Shown one piece after another: positions 46,788-55,570 of a stretch of 64,000 bases of DNA (position 1 is its first letter; each line of letters opens with the position of its first letter). The notes beneath the pieces are model-generated. The model had not been told where the DNA came from, ran no database searches, and saw only the letters and a program-made list of their open reading frames with translations. The translations under genes were made by a program, and so were the position numbers. The stretch comes from Cryptosporangium arvum DSM 44712 (GTDB lineage: Bacteria; Actinomycetota; Actinomycetes; Mycobacteriales; Cryptosporangiaceae), in NCBI RefSeq assembly GCF_000585375.1, contig NZ_KK073874.1, forward strand, positions 2,542,001-2,606,000, in the 5' to 3' direction.

Positions 46788-47275
46788 CCGTGACCAGTCC
46801 GGAGGCCGACGTCGTCCGGTCGCGGCCGCACCGGCTGACGATCGTGTGCTGGATCCTCGCGATCGCGGTGATCGTGATCTTCAGCGTCGTCGCCGTGCTG
46901 CTGGGGCGGCCGACGACGACGGTGGACCCGGAGGTCGGGCCCCCGTTCGGCCTCGGCGACCAGATCGGAATGGTCTTCCTCGGCGTGCTGCTGGCCGGGG
47001 GAGTGCTCTCGCTGACCCGCCCCCGGATCGTCGCGGACGCCGAGCAGGTCACCGTGCGCAACGTCGTCGGGGGCGTCACCGTGCCGTGGACGCTCGTGCG
47101 GGGGGTGCGGTTCGACCGCCACTCCCCGTGGGCGGCACTGGAGCTCCTCAACGACGAACTCGTCTCGGTGCTCGCGGTTCAGGCCGCCGACAAACACCGC
47201 GCGGTCGACGCGGTGCGCGGCCTGCGCCGGCTGCACGCCGCGGCCTGGGAGGGCAAGGAGCCCCCGCCGGCCTGA
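46784..47275 (+). CDS. PH-like domain membrane protein
   Basis: 163 residues from GTG 46784, overlapping hisG. Two transmembrane helices (IVCWILAIAVIVIFSVVAVLL and QIGMVFLGVLLAGGVLSL) are followed by a compact beta domain (ADAEQVTVRNVVGGVTVPWTLVRGVRF) and a C-terminal helix. This is the bacterial PH-domain membrane protein seen after hisG in many actinobacteria. The function is unknown. Confidence 0.82.
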   Translation: MTVTSPEADVVRSRPHRLTIVCWILAIAVIVIFSVVAVLLGRPTTTVDPEVGPPFGLGDQIGMVFLGVLLAGGVLSLTRPRIVADAEQVTVRNVVGGVTVPWTLVRGVRFDRHSPWAALELLNDELVSVLAVQAADKHRAVDAVRGLRRLHAAAWEGKEPPPA

Positions 47276-47287
47276 CATGCCGCGACC

Positions 47288-47320
47288 AACGCCGCCCGGC
47301 TTCCTGGCCCGAGCGGCGTT
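47288..47320. terminator. Bidirectional terminator between the PH-like gene and the 51-residue protein gene
   Basis: AACGCCGC (47288-47295) pairs with GCGGCGTT (47313-47320), 12 bases after the PH-like gene stop and 24 bases before the stop of the reverse-strand small gene. Confidence 0.6.
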
Positions 47321-47344
47321 GACGTGTGCGAAGGATGTACTGGG

Positions 47345-47500
47345 CTACACCACGTTGGTGACGAATGCGCTCATGCCGCTAGCAATGTTCACCAAGCCGT
47401 CACCGAGTGATCGGACGACGCCGGCGGCATCCGCGGGCTGAGTGACGACGAAGAACACCAGCAGGGCAATCGCTCCCCATTTGAGGACCTTCTTCAACAT
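47345..47500 (-). CDS. 51-residue membrane or exported small protein
   Basis: From ATG at 47500, preceded on its strand by a strong ribosome site (GAGGAGG). The protein starts MLKKVLKWGAIALLVFFVV, a basic N-terminus and a hydrophobic helix, and continues TQPADAAGVVRSLGDGLVNI to a short hydrophobic C-terminus (SAFVTNVV). TQPADAA could be a signal peptidase site. Similar tiny proteins occur in other actinobacteria, from memory, without known function. It sits at the edge of the secretion-like locus, on the opposite strand. Confidence 0.7.
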   Translation of the reverse strand: MLKKVLKWGAIALLVFFVVTQPADAAGVVRSLGDGLVNIASGMSAFVTNVV

Positions 47501-47710
47501 GCCACGCCTCCTCGTTGCGGGGGTTGGCGCCTACGTGCACGCTTGCCGCAGAGTCACAGCCCATATACCAACAGTTAGAATCTAACACGCAGTTGTGACG
47601 CAGAGACTCTCGAGCTTCATTGTGTCGGATGACGAAGCGCGGCGTGTAGTCGCCCCTCGATTCACTCATGCTCACGTTTGGGGCGGATTACACACGGGGC
47701 CGGTCGACGT
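47501..47710 (-). promoter_or_regulatory. Promoter region of the 51-residue gene with a 13-bp palindrome
   Basis: This 210-bp gap is AT-richer than average. GTTAGA (47574-47579) and TCTAAC (47581-47586) form a near-perfect palindrome around one base. A TATATGG (47560-47567, reverse strand) could be a -10 element. Both are tentative. Confidence 0.35.
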
Positions 47711-48745
47711 CTAGTTGACACTGTTCTCATCAGTGAGAGGCGTGTCCGGGTCGTCGGGCAGGACCGTGAGTTCGGCCGCGCCGGCCCGGGTGAGCTCACC
47801 GACGGGCGCCTCCGGTCCGTCCGGGTCGATCAGGGCGAACGACGGCAGTCCTAACAGGGTGCAGGAGCCGCCCACCATGCCGACCGCGAGGAACCAGTCG
47901 TCGGATTCGTCGTGGTACATCCAGCCGGCGTCCAGGTCTCCCCATCGGGGATCGCCGCTGGTCATCTCGGCCGCCTCCACTGTGGGTGCCGGGTCGCCGG
48001 CGGTCCCGGTCGGGGTGCTGAAGTCGGTGGGGTAGCCGACGCGGGGATCGTCCGAGGTCGGAGCGGTGGTCTCGGGCGGGGTGCTGGCGTTCTCGGGTGC
48101 CCGGGGTGCCGGGTCGGGTGCTGGGTCGTGCTGGGCCGGAATGTGGGGTGCGGCGTGGTCGGGTCCGGGCGCCGTCCGGTCGGGCGCCGGGGGTTCGGGC
48201 GCGGCGATGGCCGGTGGCGGGGCGTCCGGTACAGGGGTTCGCGGCGGAACCGGGACCAGGGGCGTGGCGTACCCGAGGGCCGTGGACTCGGCCGGCGGCC
48301 GGGGCCGGGGCAGGGCCGCCGGTCGGGCGCGCTCCTCGGTCGCGGGCGCGGCGGCCGTCAGCGCCGCCCGGCGCGGTGGCGGTGAGATCGGACGATGCAC
48401 TTCGTCCGGCACCTTCAGCAGCCGCCGCTCCTCGACGCGGTCCGCGACCCGCGCGAATCCGGCCCCCACCAGGGCGAACAGGATCACGCCCGCGACGATC
48501 GCCGCCCACACCGCGGTACCGCCCCGCTCCGGAACGAGCCGCCAGCACAGCACCGCACCGGACACACTGGTGAGCAGGAACCCCAGCAGGGCCGAGAGCG
48601 CGGCCGGGAACTGAGTGATCGAGCCGCGTTGTGGACGGTCGGCACGCACCGCGGCGCGCGCGTGGGCGAGGATCACCGAGCCGCCACCGGCGAGCAATAA
48701 CCCCAAGCCGAGCGCGACGGCTGCGACCAGAGTCGTCCTGTCCAC
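47711..48745 (-). CDS. Three-helix membrane protein with Pro-rich tail and C-terminal domain
   Basis: 344 residues from GTG 48745, chosen because GGAGGA lies just upstream; the longer frame upstream has no family-like features. Three transmembrane helices occupy about 1-115 (LVAAVALGLGLLLAGGG, ALSALLGFLLTSVSGAV, AAIVAGVILFALVGAGF). A Pro/Ala-rich cytoplasmic stretch of about 130 residues follows, then an acidic C-terminal region with Trp/Tyr (DAGWMYHDESDDWFLAVGMVGGSC). I do not recognise the family. It is divergent from the T4SS-like operon and could be part of it or a regulator. Confidence 0.75.
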   Translation of the reverse strand: MDRTTLVAAVALGLGLLLAGGGSVILAHARAAVRADRPQRGSITQFPAALSALLGFLLTSVSGAVLCWRLVPERGGTAVWAAIVAGVILFALVGAGFARVADRVEERRLLKVPDEVHRPISPPPRRAALTAAAPATEERARPAALPRPRPPAESTALGYATPLVPVPPRTPVPDAPPPAIAAPEPPAPDRTAPGPDHAAPHIPAQHDPAPDPAPRAPENASTPPETTAPTSDDPRVGYPTDFSTPTGTAGDPAPTVEAAEMTSGDPRWGDLDAGWMYHDESDDWFLAVGMVGGSCTLLGLPSFALIDPDGPEAPVGELTRAGAAELTVLPDDPDTPLTDENSVN

Positions 48746-49077
48746 CGGTTTCCTCCGCGCATCCTGCGCATTCCACGCCGCCGACGGTCGCCGGGCCACG
48801 TGTGAAACAGGGTAACGGGTCGCACGCCGGACACCGGTGACTGATGGTGGCGATGATCGTCCGTACCGACGAGCAGCGCAGGGCCGGTCGGGGTGATTCA
48901 CCGGGCTCAACAGGTGAACGGTGTTATTACCAACTCTCCGGACGTAGCGGTAGCGTGTCTTAGCGTCACCAGAGAGGTGGTGGTACGTCGGCATGCCGAT
49001 CGACGGATGCGGGAACCCAGTAGTGTCCGTGGCCGTGTAAGGGCCGAGGAGTCGGCGTACCAATGCGGGAGGTACAA
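48746..49077. promoter_or_regulatory. Divergent promoter region of the T4SS-like operon
   Basis: The 332-bp gap between the reverse-strand membrane protein and the first secretion-like gene has no credible gene. TAGCGT (48950-48955 area) fits TANNNT as a -10 for the operon, but the -35 is unclear. Confidence 0.3.
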
Positions 49078-49374
49078 ATGCTGACCCACGTGATCCAGGC
49101 GACCGCAGGGATTCCTGACGAGATCCTTGCCGCGGCTGACCCGGGCGGCACCACGCTGAACACCGACGGCATCGTCGGCTTCATCGTGTCCAAGATCGTG
49201 CCGATCCTGCTGGCAGTCGTGGGCGTCATCATCCTGAGCCGGTCGGGCAAGGGCCAGTGGTCGGCGGCGCTGACCACGGGCGGCATCGCCCTGCTCGGCA
49301 TCGTCTTCATCGCCGGCGCCGGGCTGCTCTTCGCGTTCGGGCAGAGCTTCGCCGAGCTCGTTCTCGGGGGCTGA
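49078..49374 (+). CDS. Small pilin-like (VirB2/TrbC-like) membrane protein
   Basis: 98 residues from ATG 49078. I prefer it to the ATG at 49063 because GGGAGG (49067-49072) lies at the right distance before 49078. After a polar N-terminus there are two hydrophobic helices (IVGFIVSKIVPILLAVVGVIIL and ALTTGGIALLGIVFIAGAGLLFAF) separated by a basic loop (SRSGKGQW). This is the two-helix pattern of VirB2-type major pilins and of the equivalents in Gram-positive conjugation systems. There is no sequence motif to prove it; the neighbours are the main argument. Confidence 0.7.
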   Translation: MLTHVIQATAGIPDEILAAADPGGTTLNTDGIVGFIVSKIVPILLAVVGVIILSRSGKGQWSAALTTGGIALLGIVFIAGAGLLFAFGQSFAELVLGG

Positions 49375-49379
49375 CCCGG

Positions 49380-49733
49380 ATGCGGCTACGCCCGGACGAC
49401 GACATCTACCGCGCGAAACTGCTCTTCCTGGGTCCGAAGGGCTTCACGCTGCCGGTACACCTGCCCTATGTGGCGTATCCACTGTTCGCGGTGGTACTCG
49501 CCGTCATCATCTTCATCCGGTACCTGTTGACCCAGGAAGTCGACTACTTCCCCGCGATCGAGATCGCCCTGTCGATCGTCCTGACCTCAGTGATCCTGCG
49601 CCAGGTCAGTCCTGACCGGCCGGTCCGCGCAGTGCTGCGCACCGCCGCGACCGACTGGCGCCGGGACCGCACCGCCGGCGAACGCGGCGGCCGGGCCCGG
49701 TCGAGGATCGTCGTTCGGGAGACCATTCGATGA
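49380..49733 (+). CDS. VirB3/PrgI-like small membrane protein
   Basis: 117 residues from ATG 49380, five bases after the previous stop. Polar N-terminus (RLRPDDDIYRAKLLFLGPKG), then two helices (YVAYPLFAVVLAVIIFIRYLL and AIEIALSIVLTSVILRQV), and a basic C-terminal tail (RTAATDWRRDRTAGERGGRARSR). Size and position directly before the VirB4-like ATPase match VirB3/PrgI/TcpE-type partners. The stop overlaps the ATPase gene by four bases (ATGA). Confidence 0.68.
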   Translation: MRLRPDDDIYRAKLLFLGPKGFTLPVHLPYVAYPLFAVVLAVIIFIRYLLTQEVDYFPAIEIALSIVLTSVILRQVSPDRPVRAVLRTAATDWRRDRTAGERGGRARSRIVVRETIR

Positions 49734-52700
49734 GCGGACGTCACGCCCGGGGAGACGCCGACGCGGCGGCCGCCCGGGGCGCCCAGAGCAGCGCCGAGGA
49801 GTCGGCCGAGAAGGCCGCGGAAAACGGCGCCGAGGAGCGGGAGAGCGTGTCGGCGGGAGCAGGTCGGGGGAGAGCGCGCCGCTCCGGTTTCCCGGTGTTC
49901 CGACCGGCCGGTGCGAGGCAGCGGTCAGGTTCGTCTTCGGACGTGTCTTCTTCGGAGGGGGCGTCTTCGGAGGGGGCGTCCGCGGGGTCGTCCTCGGCTT
50001 CGTCGTCCGGGGAGGCGTCTTCCGAGGGTCCTTCTTCTTCGGGGTCTGCTTCGTCCGAGCGTGCTTCGTCCGAGCCTGCTTCGCTCGGTTCCTCGGTGGA
50101 GCCGTCGGCCGGGGAGCCGGATTCGGCTGGGGAGCCCGGTGCGGGTAAGGAAGCGGCGGACTCGGCCGAGGGGTCGGGTGGCCCGGTCGCGCCGGGTGGC
50201 CGGAAGGGTGGCCCCACCGCGGCTGATCCGTACGACGCCGATCTGGAGTCGGCGATCTCCGACGCACTGCAGCTGGTGCCGCCGGCCACCTCGGCTCCGG
50301 AGCCGTCGAGCACGCAGGAACCGGTACCGCCCCAGCAGGGACGCCCGATCCCGTCCAGCGGCCCGCCCGGAACGGGTGCGCCCTACGCCGGGCCCGTGCA
50401 ACCGTGGCCGGGGGAGCCGGTCGCGCCGGCGGAAAGCTCCGCGCAGGCCGTCGCCCCGGCGGCTCCGCCGTCCCCGTCAGGCGCCCACTCCGCGCCCGAG
50501 GTGCCCGGTCAGTATCCCGAGGCACCCTCCGGGGGTCCGTCCTCCTCCGGCGCGGCACCGCCGCGGTTCAGTGGTCGGCCGCCGGGCTCGCATCCGGGAA
50601 CCCCCCAGTCCGGCCCGCCCCACCCCACAGTGTCCCAACCGGGCGTATTCGAAGCGGGCGCGTCCCATCCAGGCGTCTTCCGCGCGGGCGGACCTCAATC
50701 GGGGGCGACTCAACCGGGTGGGCCTCAGGAGGGTGTTTCCTCTCCGGGTGGGCCCCAGCAGGGCGTTTCCCAGCAGGGCGTTTCCCAGCAGGGCGTTTCC
50801 CAGCAGGGCGTTTCCCAGCAGGGCGTATCCCAGCAGGGCGTATCCCAGCAGGGCGCGCCTCGTCAGGGCGGGCCCGCACCGGGTGGGGTGCAGTCGGGCG
50901 CGTTCCAGCACGGTGGACCTCAGCAGGGTGGTCTCGCCGACCCTGCCGATCCCGAGGCGTCGCAGTACGGGGCGCAACGCTCGGCCGGGGCGCCAACCGG
51001 ACCCGGTGAGCCCGGACCGGCAGAGGGCAGCGGGCCGGTCGGGCCGCAGTCGGCACCCCCGAGCCGTCCAGGACCCTTCCCCCCGCGGATCATGCCGCCC
51101 GGCGCCCGGCCGAACTACGGCCAGCCTCCGGTGGACCCCCGTGCGGTCAGCGGGCCGTCCGGTGCGCACCGGATCATCAACCAGCCGTCCGGCGCCTACC
51201 CCGTGCTCCCACCGAACCAGGTACCGCCGGGTGTCGGTCAGCCCTCGGGTGCACACCGGATCGTGCCGCCCAACGGCCCACCCCCCGGCCCCGTTCCACC
51301 CGGTGGCGCCCCTTCGCACGGCACTATCCCCCCGGGCCACATGGGCCCCGGCAGTGTGGCGCCCGGCAATGTGCCTCCGGGCAACGTGCCGCCCGGCAAT
51401 GTGGGCTCGGGATATGTGCCGCCCGGTAGCGGGGGTCCCGGTCACATGGGTCCTGGTAACTCGAGCTCCGGCAACGTGGGCCCCGGCAACGTAGGCCCTG
51501 GCGGCGTGGGCCCTGGCGGCGTGGGGCCCGGCAACGTTCCGCCTGGTGTCGGGCAGCATTCCGGGGCGCATCGTGTGCTGCCGCCGAACGGAATGCCTCC
51601 GGGCAACGTCCCGCCGAGTGTCGCCCAGCAGTCCGGTGCTCATCCGGTTCTCCCGCAGTCCGGCCCGACACAGGGCCACCCCGGCCGATCGGCTGGCCCC
51701 GGTGGCCCCGGTGGCCCCGGCCAGCGTCCGGGCTCCCGTGGACCGGCGCCGCAAGGTGCTGGACCGGGATCGGGCCCTCAGGGTGCCGGACACGGCTCGG
51801 GCCCGGACTACCCAGGGCAGGGCTCCCAGGGCCAGCCGCCCCAAGGCCACGCTCCTCACGGCCAGCCACCCCACGGCCAGTCGACCTATGGTCAGGCGCC
51901 CCACGGCGCGGGACCTCACAACGCGGCCACCCAGGCGCAGGCATTCCATGGGACCGGCCCGCAGGGCAACCCAGCGGAGGGGAACGCGCCGCACGGCTCG
52001 CGGACCGGTGGGCCACAAGGACACGCAACTCGTGAACAGCAGGGCCCCCCGGGGTCCGGGCCGCAGTCGCAAGGCGGCCCGCAGTCGCAGGGCCAGGAGC
52101 CACAGGGTCCTGGTTCGCTACCGCAGGGTTCCGGCCCGCAGTCGCAGGGCGGCCCGCAGTCGCAGGGTGGGCCGCAGTCGCAAGGTCCCGGGCCGCGGTC
52201 GCGAGGACCTGAGGCTTCGGGACCCCACGGACCTCAGGGACCTCAAGGACCCCAGGGATCTCAAGGACGGCCGGTCGCCGGTCAGCGCGGCCCGGGCGGT
52301 GGGCGTCCCGGGGGCCAGATCGCACCGAACTCCGCCCCGCCCCGCCCCGGCGTACCGCGCGGTGGCGGTTACCCCACCCCGGGCGGCCCCTCCACCGGTC
52401 CGGTGTCCGGCCCGGCCGCACGTCCCCTGTCCGGACCGGCCGACCACCCCGTCTCCGGCCCCACCGCACACCCGGTGTCGGGCCCGGTCGGTCGCCCCGC
52501 ACCCGGCTCGGGTGAACCCCCCGTGTCCGGCCCCGGCGGACGCCCCGTCTCCGGCCCCGTGGGCCGCCCGGTCTCCGGCCCGGTCAGCCGCCCGGTCTCC
52601 GGCCCCACCGCACACCCCGTGTCGGGCCCGGTCGGCCACCCCATATCCGGGCCCGTCGGACGCCCGGTCTCCGGGCCGGTCGGCGCGGACGGACTGGAGC

Positions 52701-55570
52701 ACGGCCCAGGCCCCGCGCCCTGGCCGGTACAGCACCCGATGAACGCCGCGCCGCGGAACGCCGCGCCGCCCTCGACCTTGCCCACGCACCCCGCGTCGGT
52801 CGCGGTCGCGCCGCCCGCGCGGATGCCGAGCCGCCCGGTGACCGGCATCCCCACCTCGGCGCCGCCGCAGTCGAGCCCGCCGGCCCCGCTCTACGTGCCC
52901 GCGCCCGAGCGTTACCCCGCGATCGATCCCCCCGAGTCCGACGACGCGAAAACGGCGCGCGACGAACGTCGGCAGAAGAAACGCAAGCCACGACGGGTGC
53001 GGAGCCGCCCGCCGAAGGAGCAGAAGGACCGGCAGGCGGTTCATGAACTCGAGCTGCGTGAGATCGCCGGGCACCTGACCTTCACCCGCAACGACGTGAC
53101 GGCCTGGTACCACCTCCCGGACATCCAGTGGGCGTTCCGGGCCGACAAGGAGCGGACCTCGATCCTGCTCGGCATCGCGGCGCAGTACGCGGCGCTGGGC
53201 GGCTACCGGCTGCACATGCGGCGCACCAACCGGCCGTACCCGGCCGTGGGCTGGGCGCGCCGGATGGCCGCGCTGACGCCGCACCCGGTCCCGGACGTCC
53301 GGGGCGCGCCGAGCTGGTCGGACCATCTCGAGGCGGGTCAGCGCCGGCTGCACGCCACCAGCCTCGCCGAGGGCGAGGTGTACCTCGGTGTCGTGTTCCA
53401 GCGCCGGACCATGCGTGAGCAAATGGTCGAGACCCTCAACGCGCTGCGCAAGCGCGGCTCCGGCAACGCGGAGCGGGCGCGTCTCGAACAGCTCGTCGGA
53501 CGGTTCGACGAGGTGCTCGGCGCGTTCGGCATGCAGGCCCGGCCGGCGACGTCCAAGCAGGTGGAGTGGCTGATCCACCGGTCGGTGGCGCTGTGCATGC
53601 CCCCGCCGCCCGCGCTCTCGCCGGCCGAGGCCGGTGGCTGGGAGACCGGCGACCTGCTCGCGTTCACCGAGCACACGATGCGTTACCGGTCGCCGTACGG
53701 AAGCACGGTGAAGCTGCTCTCGCGGATCGGCGACGAGCACGTCGAGCGACACGTCGCGGTGCTGACGTTCGGTCGTATGGAGGAGCTGTCGATCCCCGAG
53801 CGGCACGAGCCGTGGCTGCACTTCCACGAGCAGTTGCCGTGGCCGATGGAGCTCTCCAGCCGCGTCGACGTGCTCGGCCAGGGCGACGCCCTGCGCTCGC
53901 TGGAGCACAAGTTGCTGACGATCCGGTCGCAGCAGCGCGACTACCACGAGCACGAGATGGACGCTCCGCCCGAGCTCGAGCGGCTCGCGCAGCGCGCACT
54001 GGACATCTCCGACGAGATGTCGACGGGTCTCGACCTGGACGCGGCCCGGGTGCACGGCTGGCACCGGATCGCGGTGTCGGGACGCACCGAGGAGGAGTGC
54101 CTCAAGCGGGTCCGCGCGCTGACCGACCACTACCGCTCGATGCGCATCACCCTGAACCACCCGCGTGACCAGCTGCGGCTGCTCGACGAGTTCATCCCGG
54201 GCCAGCCGGTGGCCAACACCGGTTACCTGCGTCGCATGCCCGCCAAGTACTTCGCCGCCTCGATCCCGCAGGCCGCGGCAGCGATCGGTGACCGGCGCGG
54301 ACCGATCATCGGCGAGACGTGCGGAACGTCGCACCGTCCGGTCATGTGGGATCCGCACTACGCCACCGAGGTGCGTGAGCGGTCGGGTCTGACGGTGTTC
54401 GTCGCCGAGCCCGGCGGTGGTAAGTCGACGCTGATGGGCGGTATCGCCTACCTGGCGGCCCGACGCGGTGTGCAGTGCACGATCCTCGACCCGTCCGGCC
54501 CGCTGGCCCGGCTGGCGACGATGCCGGAGCTGGCGCCGTACTCCAAGGTGTACAACCTGACCCGGGGCGAGCCGGGCACGCTGGCGCCGTACGGCTTGAT
54601 CCCGACCCCCCGGCGCGAGCACTTCGCGTCGGACGAGTCGGGCACGGCGGAGTGGAACTCGGCCGTCGCCGCGGCCCGCGCGGAGCGGAAGGCGCTGGCC
54701 ACCGACATCTGCATGATGCTGCTGCCGCCGCAGATCCAGCGGGAGCGTTCGTCGCCCATCCTGCTGCAGCGGGCGGCACGTCAGGTGGAGCCGGAGGAGT
54801 CCGCGACCCTCGACGATCTGGTCGCCACCGTCGCCACGTTCGGCGAGGAGGGCGCCGAGCTGGCCGAGACGCTCGGCGACGTCCGGGACATGCCGCTCTC
54901 GCGGTTGTTCTTCGGGCGGTCAACGGCCCAATACGGTCAGGACGAGGCGGTGCTGACGATCATCACGATGGCCGGCCTCGCATTGCCCGACCTCTCGATC
55001 GACCGTGAGTTCTGGCAGCTCGAGGAACGCATGGCGCTGCCGATGCTGCACCTGGCCACGGCGTTCACCACCCGGCGGGCCTACGGCCGGGCGATGAGCG
55101 ACCGGAAACTCGTGGCGCTCGACGAGACGCACTTCCTGGCCGGCTGGGGCTCGGGCCGGGCCCTCTTCACCCGCCTGGCCCGCGACTCCCGTAAGTGGAA
55201 CATCGCTGCCCTGGCCGCGTCGCAGAACCCCGTGGACATTTTGGGGCTGGACGTCCAAAATCTAGTGTCGACGGTGTTCGTGGGGCGTATCGCCGAGGAT
55301 CCCGAGATCGCGGCTCAGGCCCTTCGGATGCTCGGTGTACAGCGTGGAATCGGCTACGAGAACACGCTGGCGCAGTTGTCGGTTGCGGATACTCAGAACG
55401 ACCAACGGCTCGGCTACCGGGAATTCGTCATGCGTGACGTTGACGGCCGGGTCCAGAAATTCCGGGCGGACCTGGCTTACGTGGCCGGGCTGCTCGAACA
55501 CCTTGACACCACCGCCGATCCGCTCGGCGATGTGGGCCGGAACTCCGGCCAGGAGGGTGATGCCCGGTGA
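49730..55570 (+). CDS. VirB4-like ATPase with a giant low-complexity N-terminal domain
   Basis: 1,946 residues in one uninterrupted frame. Residues 1-1,080 are low complexity: Ser/Glu/Gly-rich start, then Pro/Gly/Gln repeats, including QQGVS repeated six times (about 343), PPGN/GPGN collagen-like blocks, QSQGGP blocks and GPVSGP repeats near 900-985. A basic stretch RRQKKRKPRRVRSRPPKEQK marks the boundary. The C-terminal 865 residues form a complete VirB4/TraC-type ATPase: N-terminal TraC-like domain, Walker A EPGGGKSTLMGG (about 1,562) and Walker B KLVALDETHFL, then a C-terminal helical region. It should power a membrane secretion or conjugation apparatus. The overlapping start and stop show operon coupling. 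Confidence 0.85.
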   Translation: MSGRHARGDADAAAARGAQSSAEESAEKAAENGAEERESVSAGAGRGRARRSGFPVFRPAGARQRSGSSSDVSSSEGASSEGASAGSSSASSSGEASSEGPSSSGSASSERASSEPASLGSSVEPSAGEPDSAGEPGAGKEAADSAEGSGGPVAPGGRKGGPTAADPYDADLESAISDALQLVPPATSAPEPSSTQEPVPPQQGRPIPSSGPPGTGAPYAGPVQPWPGEPVAPAESSAQAVAPAAPPSPSGAHSAPEVPGQYPEAPSGGPSSSGAAPPRFSGRPPGSHPGTPQSGPPHPTVSQPGVFEAGASHPGVFRAGGPQSGATQPGGPQEGVSSPGGPQQGVSQQGVSQQGVSQQGVSQQGVSQQGVSQQGAPRQGGPAPGGVQSGAFQHGGPQQGGLADPADPEASQYGAQRSAGAPTGPGEPGPAEGSGPVGPQSAPPSRPGPFPPRIMPPGARPNYGQPPVDPRAVSGPSGAHRIINQPSGAYPVLPPNQVPPGVGQPSGAHRIVPPNGPPPGPVPPGGAPSHGTIPPGHMGPGSVAPGNVPPGNVPPGNVGSGYVPPGSGGPGHMGPGNSSSGNVGPGNVGPGGVGPGGVGPGNVPPGVGQHSGAHRVLPPNGMPPGNVPPSVAQQSGAHPVLPQSGPTQGHPGRSAGPGGPGGPGQRPGSRGPAPQGAGPGSGPQGAGHGSGPDYPGQGSQGQPPQGHAPHGQPPHGQSTYGQAPHGAGPHNAATQAQAFHGTGPQGNPAEGNAPHGSRTGGPQGHATREQQGPPGSGPQSQGGPQSQGQEPQGPGSLPQGSGPQSQGGPQSQGGPQSQGPGPRSRGPEASGPHGPQGPQGPQGSQGRPVAGQRGPGGGRPGGQIAPNSAPPRPGVPRGGGYPTPGGPSTGPVSGPAARPLSGPADHPVSGPTAHPVSGPVGRPAPGSGEPPVSGPGGRPVSGPVGRPVSGPVSRPVSGPTAHPVSGPVGHPISGPVGRPVSGPVGADGLEHGPGPAPWPVQHPMNAAPRNAAPPSTLPTHPASVAVAPPARMPSRPVTGIPTSAPPQSSPPAPLYVPAPERYPAIDPPESDDAKTARDERRQKKRKPRRVRSRPPKEQKDRQAVHELELREIAGHLTFTRNDVTAWYHLPDIQWAFRADKERTSILLGIAAQYAALGGYRLHMRRTNRPYPAVGWARRMAALTPHPVPDVRGAPSWSDHLEAGQRRLHATSLAEGEVYLGVVFQRRTMREQMVETLNALRKRGSGNAERARLEQLVGRFDEVLGAFGMQARPATSKQVEWLIHRSVALCMPPPPALSPAEAGGWETGDLLAFTEHTMRYRSPYGSTVKLLSRIGDEHVERHVAVLTFGRMEELSIPERHEPWLHFHEQLPWPMELSSRVDVLGQGDALRSLEHKLLTIRSQQRDYHEHEMDAPPELERLAQRALDISDEMSTGLDLDAARVHGWHRIAVSGRTEEECLKRVRALTDHYRSMRITLNHPRDQLRLLDEFIPGQPVANTGYLRRMPAKYFAASIPQAAAAIGDRRGPIIGETCGTSHRPVMWDPHYATEVRERSGLTVFVAEPGGGKSTLMGGIAYLAARRGVQCTILDPSGPLARLATMPELAPYSKVYNLTRGEPGTLAPYGLIPTPRREHFASDESGTAEWNSAVAAARAERKALATDICMMLLPPQIQRERSSPILLQRAARQVEPEESATLDDLVATVATFGEEGAELAETLGDVRDMPLSRLFFGRSTAQYGQDEAVLTIITMAGLALPDLSIDREFWQLEERMALPMLHLATAFTTRRAYGRAMSDRKLVALDETHFLAGWGSGRALFTRLARDSRKWNIAALAASQNPVDILGLDVQNLVSTVFVGRIAEDPEIAAQALRMLGVQRGIGYENTLAQLSVADTQNDQRLGYREFVMRDVDGRVQKFRADLAYVAGLLEHLDTTADPLGDVGRNSGQEGDAR
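50756..50860 (+). repeat. 15-bp tandem repeat within the ATPase N-terminal domain
   Basis: CAGCAGGGCGTTTCC occurs four times exactly (50756-50815), twice with one substitution (GTATCC, 50816-50845), then partially. It encodes QQGVS repeats. The near identity of the copies indicates recent slippage, so the number probably varies between strains. Confidence 0.92.

Noticed and set aside
49063-49077. ATG at 49063 as start of the pilin-like gene
   Set aside because: The ribosome site GGGAGG lies between this ATG and ATG 49078, so the second is preferred.
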